A stretch of DNA of 49,113 bases from Brochothrix campestris FSL F6-1037 (GTDB taxonomy: Bacteria > Bacillota > Bacilli > Lactobacillales > Listeriaceae): assembly GCF_000525915.1 (NCBI RefSeq), contig NZ_AODH01000035.1, positions 1 through 49,113 of the forward strand. Direction: 5' to 3'. The notes beneath the pieces are model-generated. The model did no database searches. It was not told the origin of the DNA and saw nothing but the letters and a program-made list of their open reading frames with translations. Shown here piece by piece: positions 33,962 to 43,278 of this stretch. Within the stretch, counting starts at the first letter, position 1; each line of letters opens with the position of its first letter. The position numbers were made by a program, and so were the translations under genes.

Positions 33962-34837
33962 TTAGTTTTCCAAGTAATGATAAACTGCCCCAAGCATCCC
34001 CGCTTGATTATGATGCGTTGTCGCAGCTATCACTGTATCGCGTGCACCAAACCACGCCAGTTGCTCCCTTATTTCGGCAATAAAGGTTGGCCGTTGGGTA
34101 ATTCCACCACCGATAAAAATATGCGACGGATCGAATAAATAAATAAGATTGTAGAGGCTCATACATATCCCATTAAAAAACTCGGTCACCAACCGTGTAC
34201 ACATATAATCACCTGCATCATAACCGGCAAAAATTTCTTCGCCATTCACTTCAGCAACGGGCTTTTGCAGATGCGCTGCATATTGTTTACGCAACTGATA
34301 CAAGGTTGCTTGCTCATTGACCGTATGTGTCGACGGTTGACTCGCTCCCGGTCGTTCGGTAAACATATAACCGAACTCCCCCGCTCTAAAACGAGCCCCT
34401 CTGACGAGCTTGTCATTGACATAAATACCACCGCCAACACCCGTACCAATCGTCATACATAAAAAGTTATCAAGGGTTTGAGCCTTACCAAGCCATTTTT
34501 CAGCGAGTAATGCACAATTGGCATCATTCTCAATCGCAGTTGGTAAGTGAAGTTCTTCCTCAGCCCATTTCAGCATGTTAAAATTGTCAAAGTCTCGAAT
34601 CGCACCTCCCATTGTAATTAACCCTGTTTGTGGATTGACATATCCGGGAGCGCTCATGGCAATGCCTGTGACATCAGGATGATTTTTCACCCATTTTTTC
34701 ATTTCGGCTAAAATTTGCAAACCATCAAAATTTACGATGGCAACCTCATTCGTTTCCAGTAATTGTCCATCGGTTTGAACAATCCCCATTTTCAAATTAG
34801 TTCCGCCAATATCGAAAGCAGCAATGTCTTTATCCAT
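33962..34837 (-). CDS. ROK-family sugar kinase, beta-glucoside kinase-like
   Basis: The 291-residue protein (start ATG 34837, eleven bases after GAGG; the GTG at 34846 lies in the ribosome site) has the ATP site FDIGGTNLKMGIV and the catalytic Asp in IENDANCALLAE. The CxCGxxGC zinc motif of classical ROK glucokinases is missing, as in BglK beta-glucoside kinases. It could phosphorylate cellobiose or another beta-glucoside at C6. It is the last gene of the GH1-IIB-IIC cluster, supporting that job. Confidence 0.85.
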   Translation of the reverse strand: MDKDIAAFDIGGTNLKMGIVQTDGQLLETNEVAIVNFDGLQILAEMKKWVKNHPDVTGIAMSAPGYVNPQTGLITMGGAIRDFDNFNMLKWAEEELHLPTAIENDANCALLAEKWLGKAQTLDNFLCMTIGTGVGGGIYVNDKLVRGARFRAGEFGYMFTERPGASQPSTHTVNEQATLYQLRKQYAAHLQKPVAEVNGEEIFAGYDAGDYMCTRLVTEFFNGICMSLYNLIYLFDPSHIFIGGGITQRPTFIAEIREQLAWFGARDTVIAATTHHNQAGMLGAVYHYLEN

Positions 34838-34852
34838 GTCAATCACATCCTC

Positions 34853-36190
34853 TTAGGCGACCTTTTCTTCTTCAACTCCTGCTGATGTATTAACCTTATT
34901 CGATACCATCACGAACGGTAAGTAAATGACAACTGAAATCGCTAAACAGAGTAAACCAACTGCTAAGGCACCGAAGTTACCTCCTGTTCCTAAGAAAGGA
35001 ATTAACGGCCCAGGTGTTGTCCATGGGACTTGATAAGCTACCGGTGGAATTACTTTTGTTACAACAAACAGATACCCAACAACAGTGTTAATCGCTGGTG
35101 TAATAATGAATGGAATAATTAAAATCGGATTCAACACAATTGGTAAACCGAAAATAACCGGTTCATTAATGTTGAATAAGCCCGGTCCAAGCGATAGCTT
35201 CGCAATGTCACGGTAGTCTGTACGACGTGACGCGATGAAAATAGCAATCAATAAACCAAGTGTCATCCCTGAACCACCATAGTTAGAAAAGGCATCATTT
35301 AATCCACCCCAAGTAGCTGGATACGGTGCGCCCCAAGCACTACCATGAGCGGCAACATACGATAAGTTTTCCAAGTTTGGTTCTGTAAAAATTGTATCTC
35401 GAATCGCTGCAATTGTATTTGGACCATGAATACCTAAAACCCATAATACGTTTGAGATAAATCCAAGTAACACAACTGAGTAAATATTAGTTCCCATATC
35501 TTTTAATGGTGATTGAATGACTGTGTAAACCAAGTCATTAATCCCTTTTGGTGACACTAATGTAACAACATAATTAAGGACTGAGAATAAAATAGTAATG
35601 ATAACGATGGGAATTAAGACTTTAAATGAACGTGAGACTGCTGGTGGCACTTGATCAGGCATTTTGATTAATAAACGTGGTGAACGTGAAAGACGACTAA
35701 ATACTTCACCAACGATAATACCTACAATAATAGCGACGAATAAACCTTGTGCCCCTAAAAATTTAACAGTCATGTAAGAAGCATTATCCACTACTTCATA
35801 CGGCGTATAGACGATAAAGAAGGCACCGACAGCAGTTAACCCCGCCAGTAAATCATCTTCTTTAAAGGAAATCGCTAAATTTCGTGCGACTAAGAACACA
35901 ATCAAAATTGCCATAATATTAGTCGACCCTTGCATAACTGGTGTAAATAGTGCTTGGGCTGATGCTAAATTCGGAAATAGTTTCCCTAAAAACAATATTT
36001 TTGCAATGAAGCCATCAGGTGATAATACCGCAAAATTTAACAAGGTAACAATTGATCCTGCCATAATTAACGGAAACACTAAAATAAAGGCATCACGAAT
36101 TGCTGCAATATGGCGCTGTGAATTCAATTTATTAGCTACAGGCACCAACATTCTTTCCATTCCACTCTCAAACTTAGTCATTATACTCAT
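34853..36190 (-). CDS. PTS cellobiose/beta-glucoside permease EIIC
   Basis: The 445-residue membrane protein is an EIIC of the lactose/cellobiose (Lac) family. It has about ten helices and the family motif FNINEPVIFGLPIVLNP (~330-346). It imports the sugar while EIIB passes the phosphate. It sits between the EIIB gene and the ROK kinase. A second copy at 39137 is very similar over its whole length. No EIIA gene lies in the window, so EIIA must come from elsewhere. Confidence 0.93.
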   Translation of the reverse strand: MSIMTKFESGMERMLVPVANKLNSQRHIAAIRDAFILVFPLIMAGSIVTLLNFAVLSPDGFIAKILFLGKLFPNLASAQALFTPVMQGSTNIMAILIVFLVARNLAISFKEDDLLAGLTAVGAFFIVYTPYEVVDNASYMTVKFLGAQGLFVAIIVGIIVGEVFSRLSRSPRLLIKMPDQVPPAVSRSFKVLIPIVIITILFSVLNYVVTLVSPKGINDLVYTVIQSPLKDMGTNIYSVVLLGFISNVLWVLGIHGPNTIAAIRDTIFTEPNLENLSYVAAHGSAWGAPYPATWGGLNDAFSNYGGSGMTLGLLIAIFIASRRTDYRDIAKLSLGPGLFNINEPVIFGLPIVLNPILIIPFIITPAINTVVGYLFVVTKVIPPVAYQVPWTTPGPLIPFLGTGGNFGALAVGLLCLAISVVIYLPFVMVSNKVNTSAGVEEEKVA

Positions 36191-36229
36191 TTTTATTCCC
36201 TCCCATATCCTCTTATCGACTTTCTATTA

Positions 36230-36536
36230 TTAGGCTTCCATTGCTTTGAAAGCTGTTTCTAATACCCCTTTGCCGTTCATCATACCATAATCTTTCATAT
36301 CGATAACAAGTACTGGAATACGGCCAGCGACCGCCTTGTCAATCTGTGGTTTTTGATAACGTACTTGTGGTCCTAACATAATGATGTCTGCTGTATCAAT
36401 TTTTGATGATGCTTCAGAAATTGATAACGCTTCAATCTCAACATCAATACCGATTTTTTTTTGCGTGCGCTTTCATTTTGTTAACTAAGAGACTCGTTGA
36501 CATTCCCGCTGCACAAACAAGTAATATTTCCTTCAT
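36230..36536 (-). pseudogene. PTS cellobiose EIIB component, one homopolymer frameshift
   Basis: The gene reads MKEILLVCAAGMSTSLLVNK, with the phosphorylated Cys8 of EIIB-Cel, and continues after a frame change as IGIDVEIEALSISEAS to DYGMMNGKGVLETAF. The break is in the T9 run at 36454-36462 (A9 on its strand); A8 restores a normal 101-residue protein. The ribosome site AGGAGG and conserved sequence argue for a functional gene and a sequencing error. It lies between the phospho-beta-glucosidase and EIIC. Confidence 0.88.
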
Positions 36537-36588
36537 GCTATTTCCTCCTAGCGGCTCAGCTAACGGACTCATCCGCCAGCTCTCCGTG

Positions 36589-38037
36589 TTATTTTTCATC
36601 AATTAAATTAGCACCATTGGCTGCAATTGTTTTTTTGTACCAATAAAAACTATCTTTTTTATAGCGTTTTAAGTCTTTCTCATCCGCTTCATCACGGTCA
36701 ACAAATACAAAACCGTAACGTTTTTGGTAGCCGTTTAACCAGCTGAGTAAATCGGTAAAACTCCAAGTACAGTATCCAATCATCTCGACACCATCAGAAA
36801 TTGCCTCTTGAATAGCAAGTGCGTGACGACGAAGATAGTCAATCCGATAATCATCGTGTATCTCAGACTCGGCTGTTAACTTATCGTATTCTCCGAGACC
36901 ATTTTCAGTAATGAAGACTGGCACGCGGTAACGACTGGCAATCCGACGTAAACCGATGCGTAAACCGGTTGGGTCAATCTCCCAATCCCAGTTTGTTTTT
37001 TCTAAATAAGGGTTAGCTGCGTTTTTAAACAAGCCTGGAATCCCTTGTTCTTCGGTTGTGCCTTTTTCACCGGTCGTGTTCATCTTCCCTAGACCGACAC
37101 CATCAATTGGATTAAAGGCGTTTGTCGCTGTTTGATAGTAGTTCAAGCCCATAAAATCAGGTGCCCCTTGTTTAAGCAATTCGGTATCACCTGGTAAAAT
37201 GTCAGGTGCCCAGCCTTGTTCTTCTAACCAAGTAAATACCGCCTTCGGATATTCACCCCACATATAAACATCCATCCAAAAGTTAGCGTTATACTCTTCT
37301 GCATTCAAAGCCGCCAATACATTTTCTGGTTTCGAATCGATGGCATAATTTGGTCCGTAAGCAAAACTTGGTCCAATCTTGCCTGGAACGCCCAACTCAC
37401 GAAAGGCTTTAATTGCCGAAGCATTCGCAAGGTTCGCATGATGATTTGCTGCGTACATGCGTTTTGGATCAGATACACCAGGTGGATGTGTCGCTAACAT
37501 GTAACCATGTGAGATAAATACATTTTGTTCATTTAAGGTAACCCAATGTTTTACCTTTCCTTTAAAGCGGTTAAAGACAAGCGTCGCATAGTTCGTAAAG
37601 TCAGCAATCACTTGACGTGATTCCCAACCACCATACTGATCTTGCAAGGCTTGAGGAATATCCCAATGATATAAAGTCACGACTGGTTCAATCTGGTGAG
37701 CTAACAGTTCATCAATCAAATTCTCATAAAAGCGTAAACCTTCTTCGTTCACTGCCCCACTACCCTCAGGGAGAATACGGCTCCACGCAATCGAGAAACG
37801 ATAGGCTTTTAAGCCTTGTTCTGCCATCAAGGCCACATCTTCTTTGTATTTATGGTAATGGTCTACTGCAACATCTCCCGTTGTTTCTTTAAATGTTTTC
37901 CCTGGGATGCGAACAAAGTTATCCCAAACAGATGGCCCTTTGCCACCTTGGTCCCAAGCACCCTCAACTTGATAAGCTGCCGAGGCGGAACCCCATAAAA
38001 AATCAGCTGGAAACGGACTTAAACGTTTATGTTCCAT
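36589..38037 (-). CDS. 6-phospho-beta-glucosidase, GH1
   Basis: The 482-residue GH1 enzyme hydrolyses 6-phospho-beta-glucosides delivered by the PTS. The start LSPFPADFLWGSASAAYQVEG is typical. The acid/base Glu lies in WVTLNEQNVFI (~175) and the nucleophile in VFITENGLGEYD (~378). The phosphate pocket near the C-terminus reads KRYGFVFVDRDE. It is the first gene of the operon with EIIB, EIIC and the ROK kinase, preceded by a promoter with a cre box. Confidence 0.94.
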   Translation of the reverse strand: MEHKRLSPFPADFLWGSASAAYQVEGAWDQGGKGPSVWDNFVRIPGKTFKETTGDVAVDHYHKYKEDVALMAEQGLKAYRFSIAWSRILPEGSGAVNEEGLRFYENLIDELLAHQIEPVVTLYHWDIPQALQDQYGGWESRQVIADFTNYATLVFNRFKGKVKHWVTLNEQNVFISHGYMLATHPPGVSDPKRMYAANHHANLANASAIKAFRELGVPGKIGPSFAYGPNYAIDSKPENVLAALNAEEYNANFWMDVYMWGEYPKAVFTWLEEQGWAPDILPGDTELLKQGAPDFMGLNYYQTATNAFNPIDGVGLGKMNTTGEKGTTEEQGIPGLFKNAANPYLEKTNWDWEIDPTGLRIGLRRIASRYRVPVFITENGLGEYDKLTAESEIHDDYRIDYLRRHALAIQEAISDGVEMIGYCTWSFTDLLSWLNGYQKRYGFVFVDRDEADEKDLKRYKKDSFYWYKKTIAANGANLIDEK

Positions 38038-38075
38038 ATCATGACCTCCATACTTTATTTTGTCTATACATCAAA

Positions 38076-38111
38076 TGTATACGCTTTCACTCAATAGGTA
38101 AATACTTTTCA
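38076..38111 (-). promoter_or_regulatory. cre box and promoter of the beta-glucoside operon
   Basis: TGAAAGCGTATACA (38089-38076, minus strand) fits the CcpA consensus WGNAASCGNWWNCA fully. TTTACC and TACATT, 17 bases apart, could be the -35 and -10, so the cre box overlaps the -10. Glucose should repress the operon. GGTAAATAC at 38097-38105 also occurs in a palindrome upstream of the second EIIC gene. Confidence 0.78.
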
Positions 38112-38178
38112 TCTTATAAGACCGATGTACCACATGTTTGATATTTATTTCAACAATGAAACACTTTGTTTCATCAAC

Positions 38179-38204
38179 AAAACCGAGACGTGTAAGTGTC
38201 TCGG
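38179..38204 (-). terminator. Terminator after the first rpiR gene
   Basis: CCGAGAC and GTCTCGG form a 7-bp stem with an 8-base loop, followed on the minus strand by TTTTG. Confidence 0.7.
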
Positions 38205-38322
38205 CTCAGATTGATATTAGCGTCTACTAGCAAGGTCGTCGGGTGAGTTCAAAAATACCTCATCTCCGCAAAATAGTCGCCTCCCTTTTTCTATCAACTC
38301 GTTTGCTTCTAACGAGCTGTTT

Positions 38323-39060
38323 TCACTTTTCTTTGTAAAGTTCTTCATAATTTCGTTTAGCTAAGGCCTCCAACAAAAATAAGACAGGTAACTGTGTCGT
38401 TATGTTCGCATGGGTCATTTTTTCTTGAGGCACGTAATAAGATAAATTAATATCCGATAATGATGCCAATGTATTATGGGCTGTATTCGTAATACTAATA
38501 ACCTTACTGCCATTACTTAGCATGTTACGTGCTTGTTCCAATACTTGTTCAGTTTCACCTGAAACCGATAAAATAATCATCACGGATTTCTTAAAAGGAC
38601 GACCCACCGTTGGATAAAAGGGGTCTTTTACAAAGAAGGTTCGCTGATCTAAATTAGAAAAATAACGTGAACCATACTCCGCTAATATCCCCGAAGTTCC
38701 GATGCCAAAAAAGACGACGAGTTCTGAGGTCTTTATTAATGCAACTGCTTGTTCAAAAACCGCCTCGTAGTCAGCTGTTAAATCACGACTAAAAAAATCA
38801 TTGGCAACCTTCACTGTATTATTTAACTTTTCCGGTACAGGCAACTTAGCCTCTTCTTTTAAGCGCAGTTTAAATTCGGAAAAACCTTCGCAACCGATTT
38901 TCCGTGTAAAACGGACAATGGTAGCGGCTGATACCTGTGTTGCCTCTGCTAATTCACGTACGCGCATATACATTACTTGTTCCCGATTATCTCTAATGTA
39001 ACGATAAAGTTGCTGTTCAATCTCGGTAAATTGTTTAATTACTGCAGTTGTAAACATCAT
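38323..39060 (-). CDS. RpiR-family regulator, linked to the second EIIC
   Basis: The 245-residue protein has an N-terminal RpiR helix-turn-helix (VRELAEATQVSAATIVRFTRKIGCEGFSEFK) and a C-terminal SIS domain that binds phosphosugars (VVFFGIGTSGILAEYGSRYF). It lies 76 bases after the EIIC gene at 39137 and is probably co-transcribed. It likely controls the beta-glucoside genes in response to a sugar phosphate. Whether it activates or represses is not visible. Confidence 0.88.
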   Translation of the reverse strand: MMFTTAVIKQFTEIEQQLYRYIRDNREQVMYMRVRELAEATQVSAATIVRFTRKIGCEGFSEFKLRLKEEAKLPVPEKLNNTVKVANDFFSRDLTADYEAVFEQAVALIKTSELVVFFGIGTSGILAEYGSRYFSNLDQRTFFVKDPFYPTVGRPFKKSVMIILSVSGETEQVLEQARNMLSNGSKVISITNTAHNTLASLSDINLSYYVPQEKMTHANITTQLPVLFLLEALAKRNYEELYKEK

Positions 39061-39136
39061 TATCCCCCCTGTTCCCTATTTCAATTATAGCGAATAATCG
39101 GAATGAAAGGGAACTCAAAAAAGAAACAGTCAGTTA

Positions 39137-40459
39137 TTAATCGGTCGCTGACATCTTCACCTTGTTTGAGACAATAACAAATGGTAAATATATTAATACT
39201 GCTATTGCTAAACAAAGCAGACCTACTGCCAACGCACCGAAATTACCACCGGTACCTAAGAAAGGAATCAACGGACCAGGTGTTGTCCATGGCACTTGAT
39301 AAGCCACCGGTGGAATCAATTTGGTTGTCACGAAGAAATACCCTACAACCGTATTAACAACCGGTGTGACAATAAATGGAATAATTAAAAGCGGATTCAA
39401 TACAATCGGAAGACCAAATATCACCGGCTCATTGATATTGAATATTCCCGGTCCAATTGAAAGTTTAGCAATGTCACGATAATCGGCCCGACGTGAGGCA
39501 ATAAAGATCGCAATCAGTAGACCTAACGTCATGCCTGAACCACCATAATTAGCAAAGGCGTCCGCCAAGCTACCCCATGTTTCGGGATACGGTGCTCCCC
39601 ATGAATTTCCATGGGCAGCTACATAAGATAAATTCTCTAAGTTAGGCTCTGTAAAAATCGTATCTCTAATAGCTGCAATTGTATTAGGTCCATGAATACC
39701 GAGTACCCATAGTAAATTGGAGACTAAACCTAAAATAACAACTGAATACACATTTGTTCCCATATCTTTTAATGGGGCTTGAATAACAGAATAAACCAAA
39801 TCATTGATTCCATTAGGTGATACCTTCGTAATCACAAAATTCAGCACTGAAAATAATACCGTAATCATTATAATCGGAATAAGCACTTTAAAAGAGCGGG
39901 AAACCGCCGGTGGTACTTGCTCTGGCATTTTGATTAATAGACGCGGTGAGCGAGCTAAACGACTAAATACTTCGCCGACAATAATACCAACGATAATAGC
40001 AACAAATAACCCCTGCGCCCCTAAAAACTTAACGGTCAGATAGGCTTGATTATCAATCACCTCGTAAGGTGTATAAATAATGAAAAATGCCCCAATCGCC
40101 GTCAACCCTGCTAGTAGATCATCTTGTTTGAATGATATCGTTAAATTGCGGGCAACTAAAAAGACGATTAATATTGCCATAATATTCGTCGACCCTTGCA
40201 TAACAGGTGAAAAGATTGCTTGCGCTCCCGCTAAATCAGGAAACAACTTCGGTAAAAATAGTATTTTCGCAATAAAACCATCAGGTGATAATACTGCAAA
40301 GTTAAGTAACGTCACAATCGACCCCGCCATTATTAGGGGAAATACTAAAATAAAAGCATCTCGAATAGCAGCAATGTGTCGCTGTGAATTTAATTTATTC
40401 GCCACCGGCACAAGCACCCGTTCCATACCATTCTCTAGTTTTGTCATTATTCGACTCAT
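39137..40459 (-). CDS. PTS cellobiose/beta-glucoside permease EIIC, second copy
   Basis: The 440-residue protein is a close paralogue of the EIIC at 34853: long identical blocks such as VLVPVANKLNSQRHIAAIRD and FNINEPVIFGLPIVLNP, with scattered changes. It carries the same ten-helix plan. There is no EIIB or EIIA beside it, so it must share the EIIB of the other cluster or use a distant one. An RpiR gene follows it and another precedes it. A 16-bp palindrome lies at 40517 in its promoter region. Confidence 0.92.
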   Translation of the reverse strand: MSRIMTKLENGMERVLVPVANKLNSQRHIAAIRDAFILVFPLIMAGSIVTLLNFAVLSPDGFIAKILFLPKLFPDLAGAQAIFSPVMQGSTNIMAILIVFLVARNLTISFKQDDLLAGLTAIGAFFIIYTPYEVIDNQAYLTVKFLGAQGLFVAIIVGIIVGEVFSRLARSPRLLIKMPEQVPPAVSRSFKVLIPIIMITVLFSVLNFVITKVSPNGINDLVYSVIQAPLKDMGTNVYSVVILGLVSNLLWVLGIHGPNTIAAIRDTIFTEPNLENLSYVAAHGNSWGAPYPETWGSLADAFANYGGSGMTLGLLIAIFIASRRADYRDIAKLSIGPGIFNINEPVIFGLPIVLNPLLIIPFIVTPVVNTVVGYFFVTTKLIPPVAYQVPWTTPGPLIPFLGTGGNFGALAVGLLCLAIAVLIYLPFVIVSNKVKMSATD

Positions 40460-40516
40460 TTCCTCACTCCTTTTCTGCCTTTGTTAGGACACTCCAAATG
40501 TAACCGTTCACTTTAG

Positions 40517-40532
40517 ATTGGTAAATACCAAT
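40517..40532. promoter_or_regulatory. Perfect palindrome, candidate RpiR operator
   Basis: ATTGGTAAATACCAAT is a perfect 7+2+7 inverted repeat about 60 bases before the second EIIC start. A related sequence AATAGGTAAATAC occurs at 38093-38105 in front of the GH1 gene. It is a good candidate site for one of the two RpiR proteins. Confidence 0.5.
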
Positions 40533-40614
40533 TAACGATTATGATTCAGTTACCTTGCGCATGATATTTTTACCTGAATAGGAACAACTTGTACCAACCT
40601 TAACATGTTGTTGG

Positions 40615-41325
40615 CTACAAACTTCCAGCAAGTTCCTCGATGATATAAAGCACCGGTACTTGTGAGTGGCGTTGTTCATCTATGACTGACACCGATTCCG
40701 TATAATAAGCGATAGTTACATCGGATAACTGGGCAAGTGTATTGTGCTGTGTGTTTGTAATGCTAATAACTTGATGGTTATTTTGTTTGAATGCCTTTAG
40801 TTGCTGTATCACTTTTTCATTTTCACCTGAGGCCGAGATTACAATTGCCACAAGCTCATCTGTTCGTTGCGCTGGTCCGAGCTGAAATACTTCTGTTGCA
40901 AAAAAACTCATCGGCCTTTTTTTACCAACCAACTGCGCACCATATTCAGCTAAAAGAGCCGATTGACCACCTCCAAAAAAAACAATAATACGTGCCTGTG
41001 AAATAATCGTGAGCGCCTCCACTATTTTTTGTTGATATTCCTTTCCTTTCACTCGCCCAAGGAATTTTTCAACATTTCGAGAGTAAGACACACGCTCGTG
41101 GTTATCCACTTGTTTCTGCCGCTGTTGCAGTTCTAGGCGGAACTCTGCAAAACCTTCACAGCCCACTTTTTTAGAAAAACGAACGATTGTCGTTGCTGAC
41201 ACACCACTTGCTTGCGCTAATTCACGAATTCGCATATACTTCACCTCTTGCTGATTCGCTAAAAGATACCCGTATAACCGCTGTTCTACTGCTGTCATTT
41301 TTTTCAACTGACTACCGTCTATCAT
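40615..41325 (-). CDS. RpiR-family regulator, second copy
   Basis: The 236-residue protein has the same layout as the RpiR at 38323: helix-turn-helix IRELAQASGVSATTIVRFSKKVGCEGFAEFR, then a SIS domain with FFGGGQSALLAEYGA. It lies just upstream of the second EIIC on the same strand. A cre-like site, TGAACGCGTTTACA at 41372-41385 with one mismatch, precedes it. The two regulators may sense different beta-glucoside phosphates. Confidence 0.88.
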   Translation of the reverse strand: MIDGSQLKKMTAVEQRLYGYLLANQQEVKYMRIRELAQASGVSATTIVRFSKKVGCEGFAEFRLELQQRQKQVDNHERVSYSRNVEKFLGRVKGKEYQQKIVEALTIISQARIIVFFGGGQSALLAEYGAQLVGKKRPMSFFATEVFQLGPAQRTDELVAIVISASGENEKVIQQLKAFKQNNHQVISITNTQHNTLAQLSDVTIAYYTESVSVIDEQRHSQVPVLYIIEELAGSL

Positions 41326-41398
41326 TTGGCAACACTCCTCTACTTAACTCTATTATGGACCAAACCAACGTTGTAAACGCGTTCATTTTTGCACACAT

Positions 41399-41434
41399 AA
41401 AAGACCAGAAGTGAAACAACTTCTGGTCTTTTTT
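41399..41434 (-). terminator. Terminator of the ABC transporter pair
   Basis: A 12-bp stem (AAGACCAGAAGT and its complement) is flanked by A and T runs. It ends the minus-strand transporter operon and can stop the opposite direction too. Confidence 0.85.
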
Positions 41435-41457
41435 ACATTATTTAATTCAGTGCCGGC

Positions 41458-43278
41458 TTACTCAGTATCAGTAGCTGTACCGAACTGACTATTATACAAG
41501 TCTGCATAAAAACCCGCCTGTGCCATTAATTGTTCATGCGTTCCACGCTCACTAACCGCACCCTCTTGCATTACTAAGATGAGATCAGCGTCACGAATTG
41601 TAGAGAGGCGGTGAGCAATTACAAAACTTGTTCGTCCACTACGAAGGTTATCCATTGCTCGTTGCAGATTCACTTCTGTTCGTGTATCGACCGATGAAGT
41701 CGCTTCATCGAGCACAAGCATGTCACGATTAGCGATAATTGCACGGGCAATCGTTAACAGTTGTTTTTGTCCTTGCGAAATATTATTACCATCCTCATCT
41801 AAAATTGTATCGTAGCCTTCAGGTAATTTACGGATGAAATCATCCGCATAGGCAGCTTTGGCCGCCGCTTCGATGTCTGCATCGGTTGCCGCACTGTTGC
41901 TGTAACGAATATTTTCGCGAATCGTCCCATTGAACAACCACGTGTCTTGTAACACCATACCAAATTTAGCACGAACCGCTTCACGGGTCATACTTTGAAT
42001 ATTAACACCATCAATGTATATACTACCGCCTGTTACATCATAAAAACGCATCAAGAGATTAATAATGGTCGTTTTACCTGCTCCAGTTGGTCCAACAATC
42101 GCAACTGTTTGACCTTGGGCAACAGTAAAACTTAAATCGTTCATCAGCAACGCCTTGCTATCATAGCCAAATGAGACATGTTCAAAAGCAACACTGTTTT
42201 GATACGCTGCTTTGATGTCAGCTGTCGCTGATGGAATAATATCTAACTCATCTTCTTCATCTAACATTTCGAAAATACGTTCAGCTGAGGCAATCGTTGA
42301 CTGAATCACATTTGCAATGTTACCGACATCCGAAAAGGGTTGGCTAAATTGACGAGCATATTGAATAAAGGCTTGAATATCCCCGACGTTGATACGACCA
42401 TTCAAGGCATAGAATCCTCCGACAATCGCAACCCCAACGTAACCAAGATTCCCAACAAAACGCATCAACGGCATAATTAAACCCGATATAAATTGTGCTC
42501 GGCGCGCTGCCCGATAATAGCTCGCATTTCCTTCGTTGAACAACTGTAGCGACTTATCTTCTTGTTGAAATGCTTTCACTAATTGATGGCCACTATACAT
42601 CTCTTCAATATGATTATTTAACAAGCCTAATTCTTTTTGCTGTTGCTTAAAGGCCGACTGTGACTTTTTAGCAACTAGTACGACAACAATTAAGCTCAAG
42701 GGCACTGTCAATAAGACGATTAAAGTGAGGTTGAAGTTGATTGTGAACATCATAATCGTAATCCCGATAATCGTCACTAAGGCTGTAATCGCCGTAGTTA
42801 GTGATTGTTGCAAAGTATTCGCAATGTTATCCATATCATTGACAGCCCGCGACAATAAATCACCATTGTTACGCTGATCATAATAGTTTAACGGTAAACG
42901 ATCCATTTTCGCCTTTAATTGTTTGCGCATATCGTAGACTGTCTTTTGTGCAACCGAACTCATAATATACTGTTGAATGAAACTAAAGAAGGAACTTAAC
43001 ACGTATAATCCGATTAACCACATAACAATCGTACCGACTGCACCGTAATCAATCGTCCGTTCAGGACTCATCATCCCTTTAAAAATCAATGTTGTCGCCT
43101 CACCTAATATTTTTGGTGACACAATTGTAAAGATAGTTGATAAAATCGCAAAGAGGAACACAATCATTAATTTCCAGCGATACGGATGCAAGTATGTGAG
43201 CAAACGTTTAAAACTTGTTTTAAACTCTTTTGGTTTTTCGACGATTTTTTGTCCGCCTGGTCCATGACTCATGCCCAT
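41458..43278 (-). CDS. Multidrug ABC transporter subunit, LmrD/BmrD-like
   Basis: The 606-residue half-transporter has six membrane helices (about 35-330) and an ATPase domain. Walker A reads GPTGAGKTTIINLL, Walker B MLVLDEATSSVD with the catalytic Glu, and the H-loop IAHRLS. The signature is changed to ISQGQKQLL, typical of the D-type partner in LmrCD/BmrCD heterodimers. Its start overlaps the C-type gene upstream by ten bases. The pair should export drugs or lipophilic compounds. Confidence 0.92.
   Translation of the reverse strand: MGMSHGPGGQKIVEKPKEFKTSFKRLLTYLHPYRWKLMIVFLFAILSTIFTIVSPKILGEATTLIFKGMMSPERTIDYGAVGTIVMWLIGLYVLSSFFSFIQQYIMSSVAQKTVYDMRKQLKAKMDRLPLNYYDQRNNGDLLSRAVNDMDNIANTLQQSLTTAITALVTIIGITIMMFTINFNLTLIVLLTVPLSLIVVVLVAKKSQSAFKQQQKELGLLNNHIEEMYSGHQLVKAFQQEDKSLQLFNEGNASYYRAARRAQFISGLIMPLMRFVGNLGYVGVAIVGGFYALNGRINVGDIQAFIQYARQFSQPFSDVGNIANVIQSTIASAERIFEMLDEEDELDIIPSATADIKAAYQNSVAFEHVSFGYDSKALLMNDLSFTVAQGQTVAIVGPTGAGKTTIINLLMRFYDVTGGSIYIDGVNIQSMTREAVRAKFGMVLQDTWLFNGTIRENIRYSNSAATDADIEAAAKAAYADDFIRKLPEGYDTILDEDGNNISQGQKQLLTIARAIIANRDMLVLDEATSSVDTRTEVNLQRAMDNLRSGRTSFVIAHRLSTIRDADLILVMQEGAVSERGTHEQLMAQAGFYADLYNSQFGTATDTE

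Noticed and set aside
40486..40510. cre box upstream of the second EIIC gene
   Set aside because: TGAACGGTTACA is two bases short of the 14-bp cre consensus and lacks the central CG spacing.
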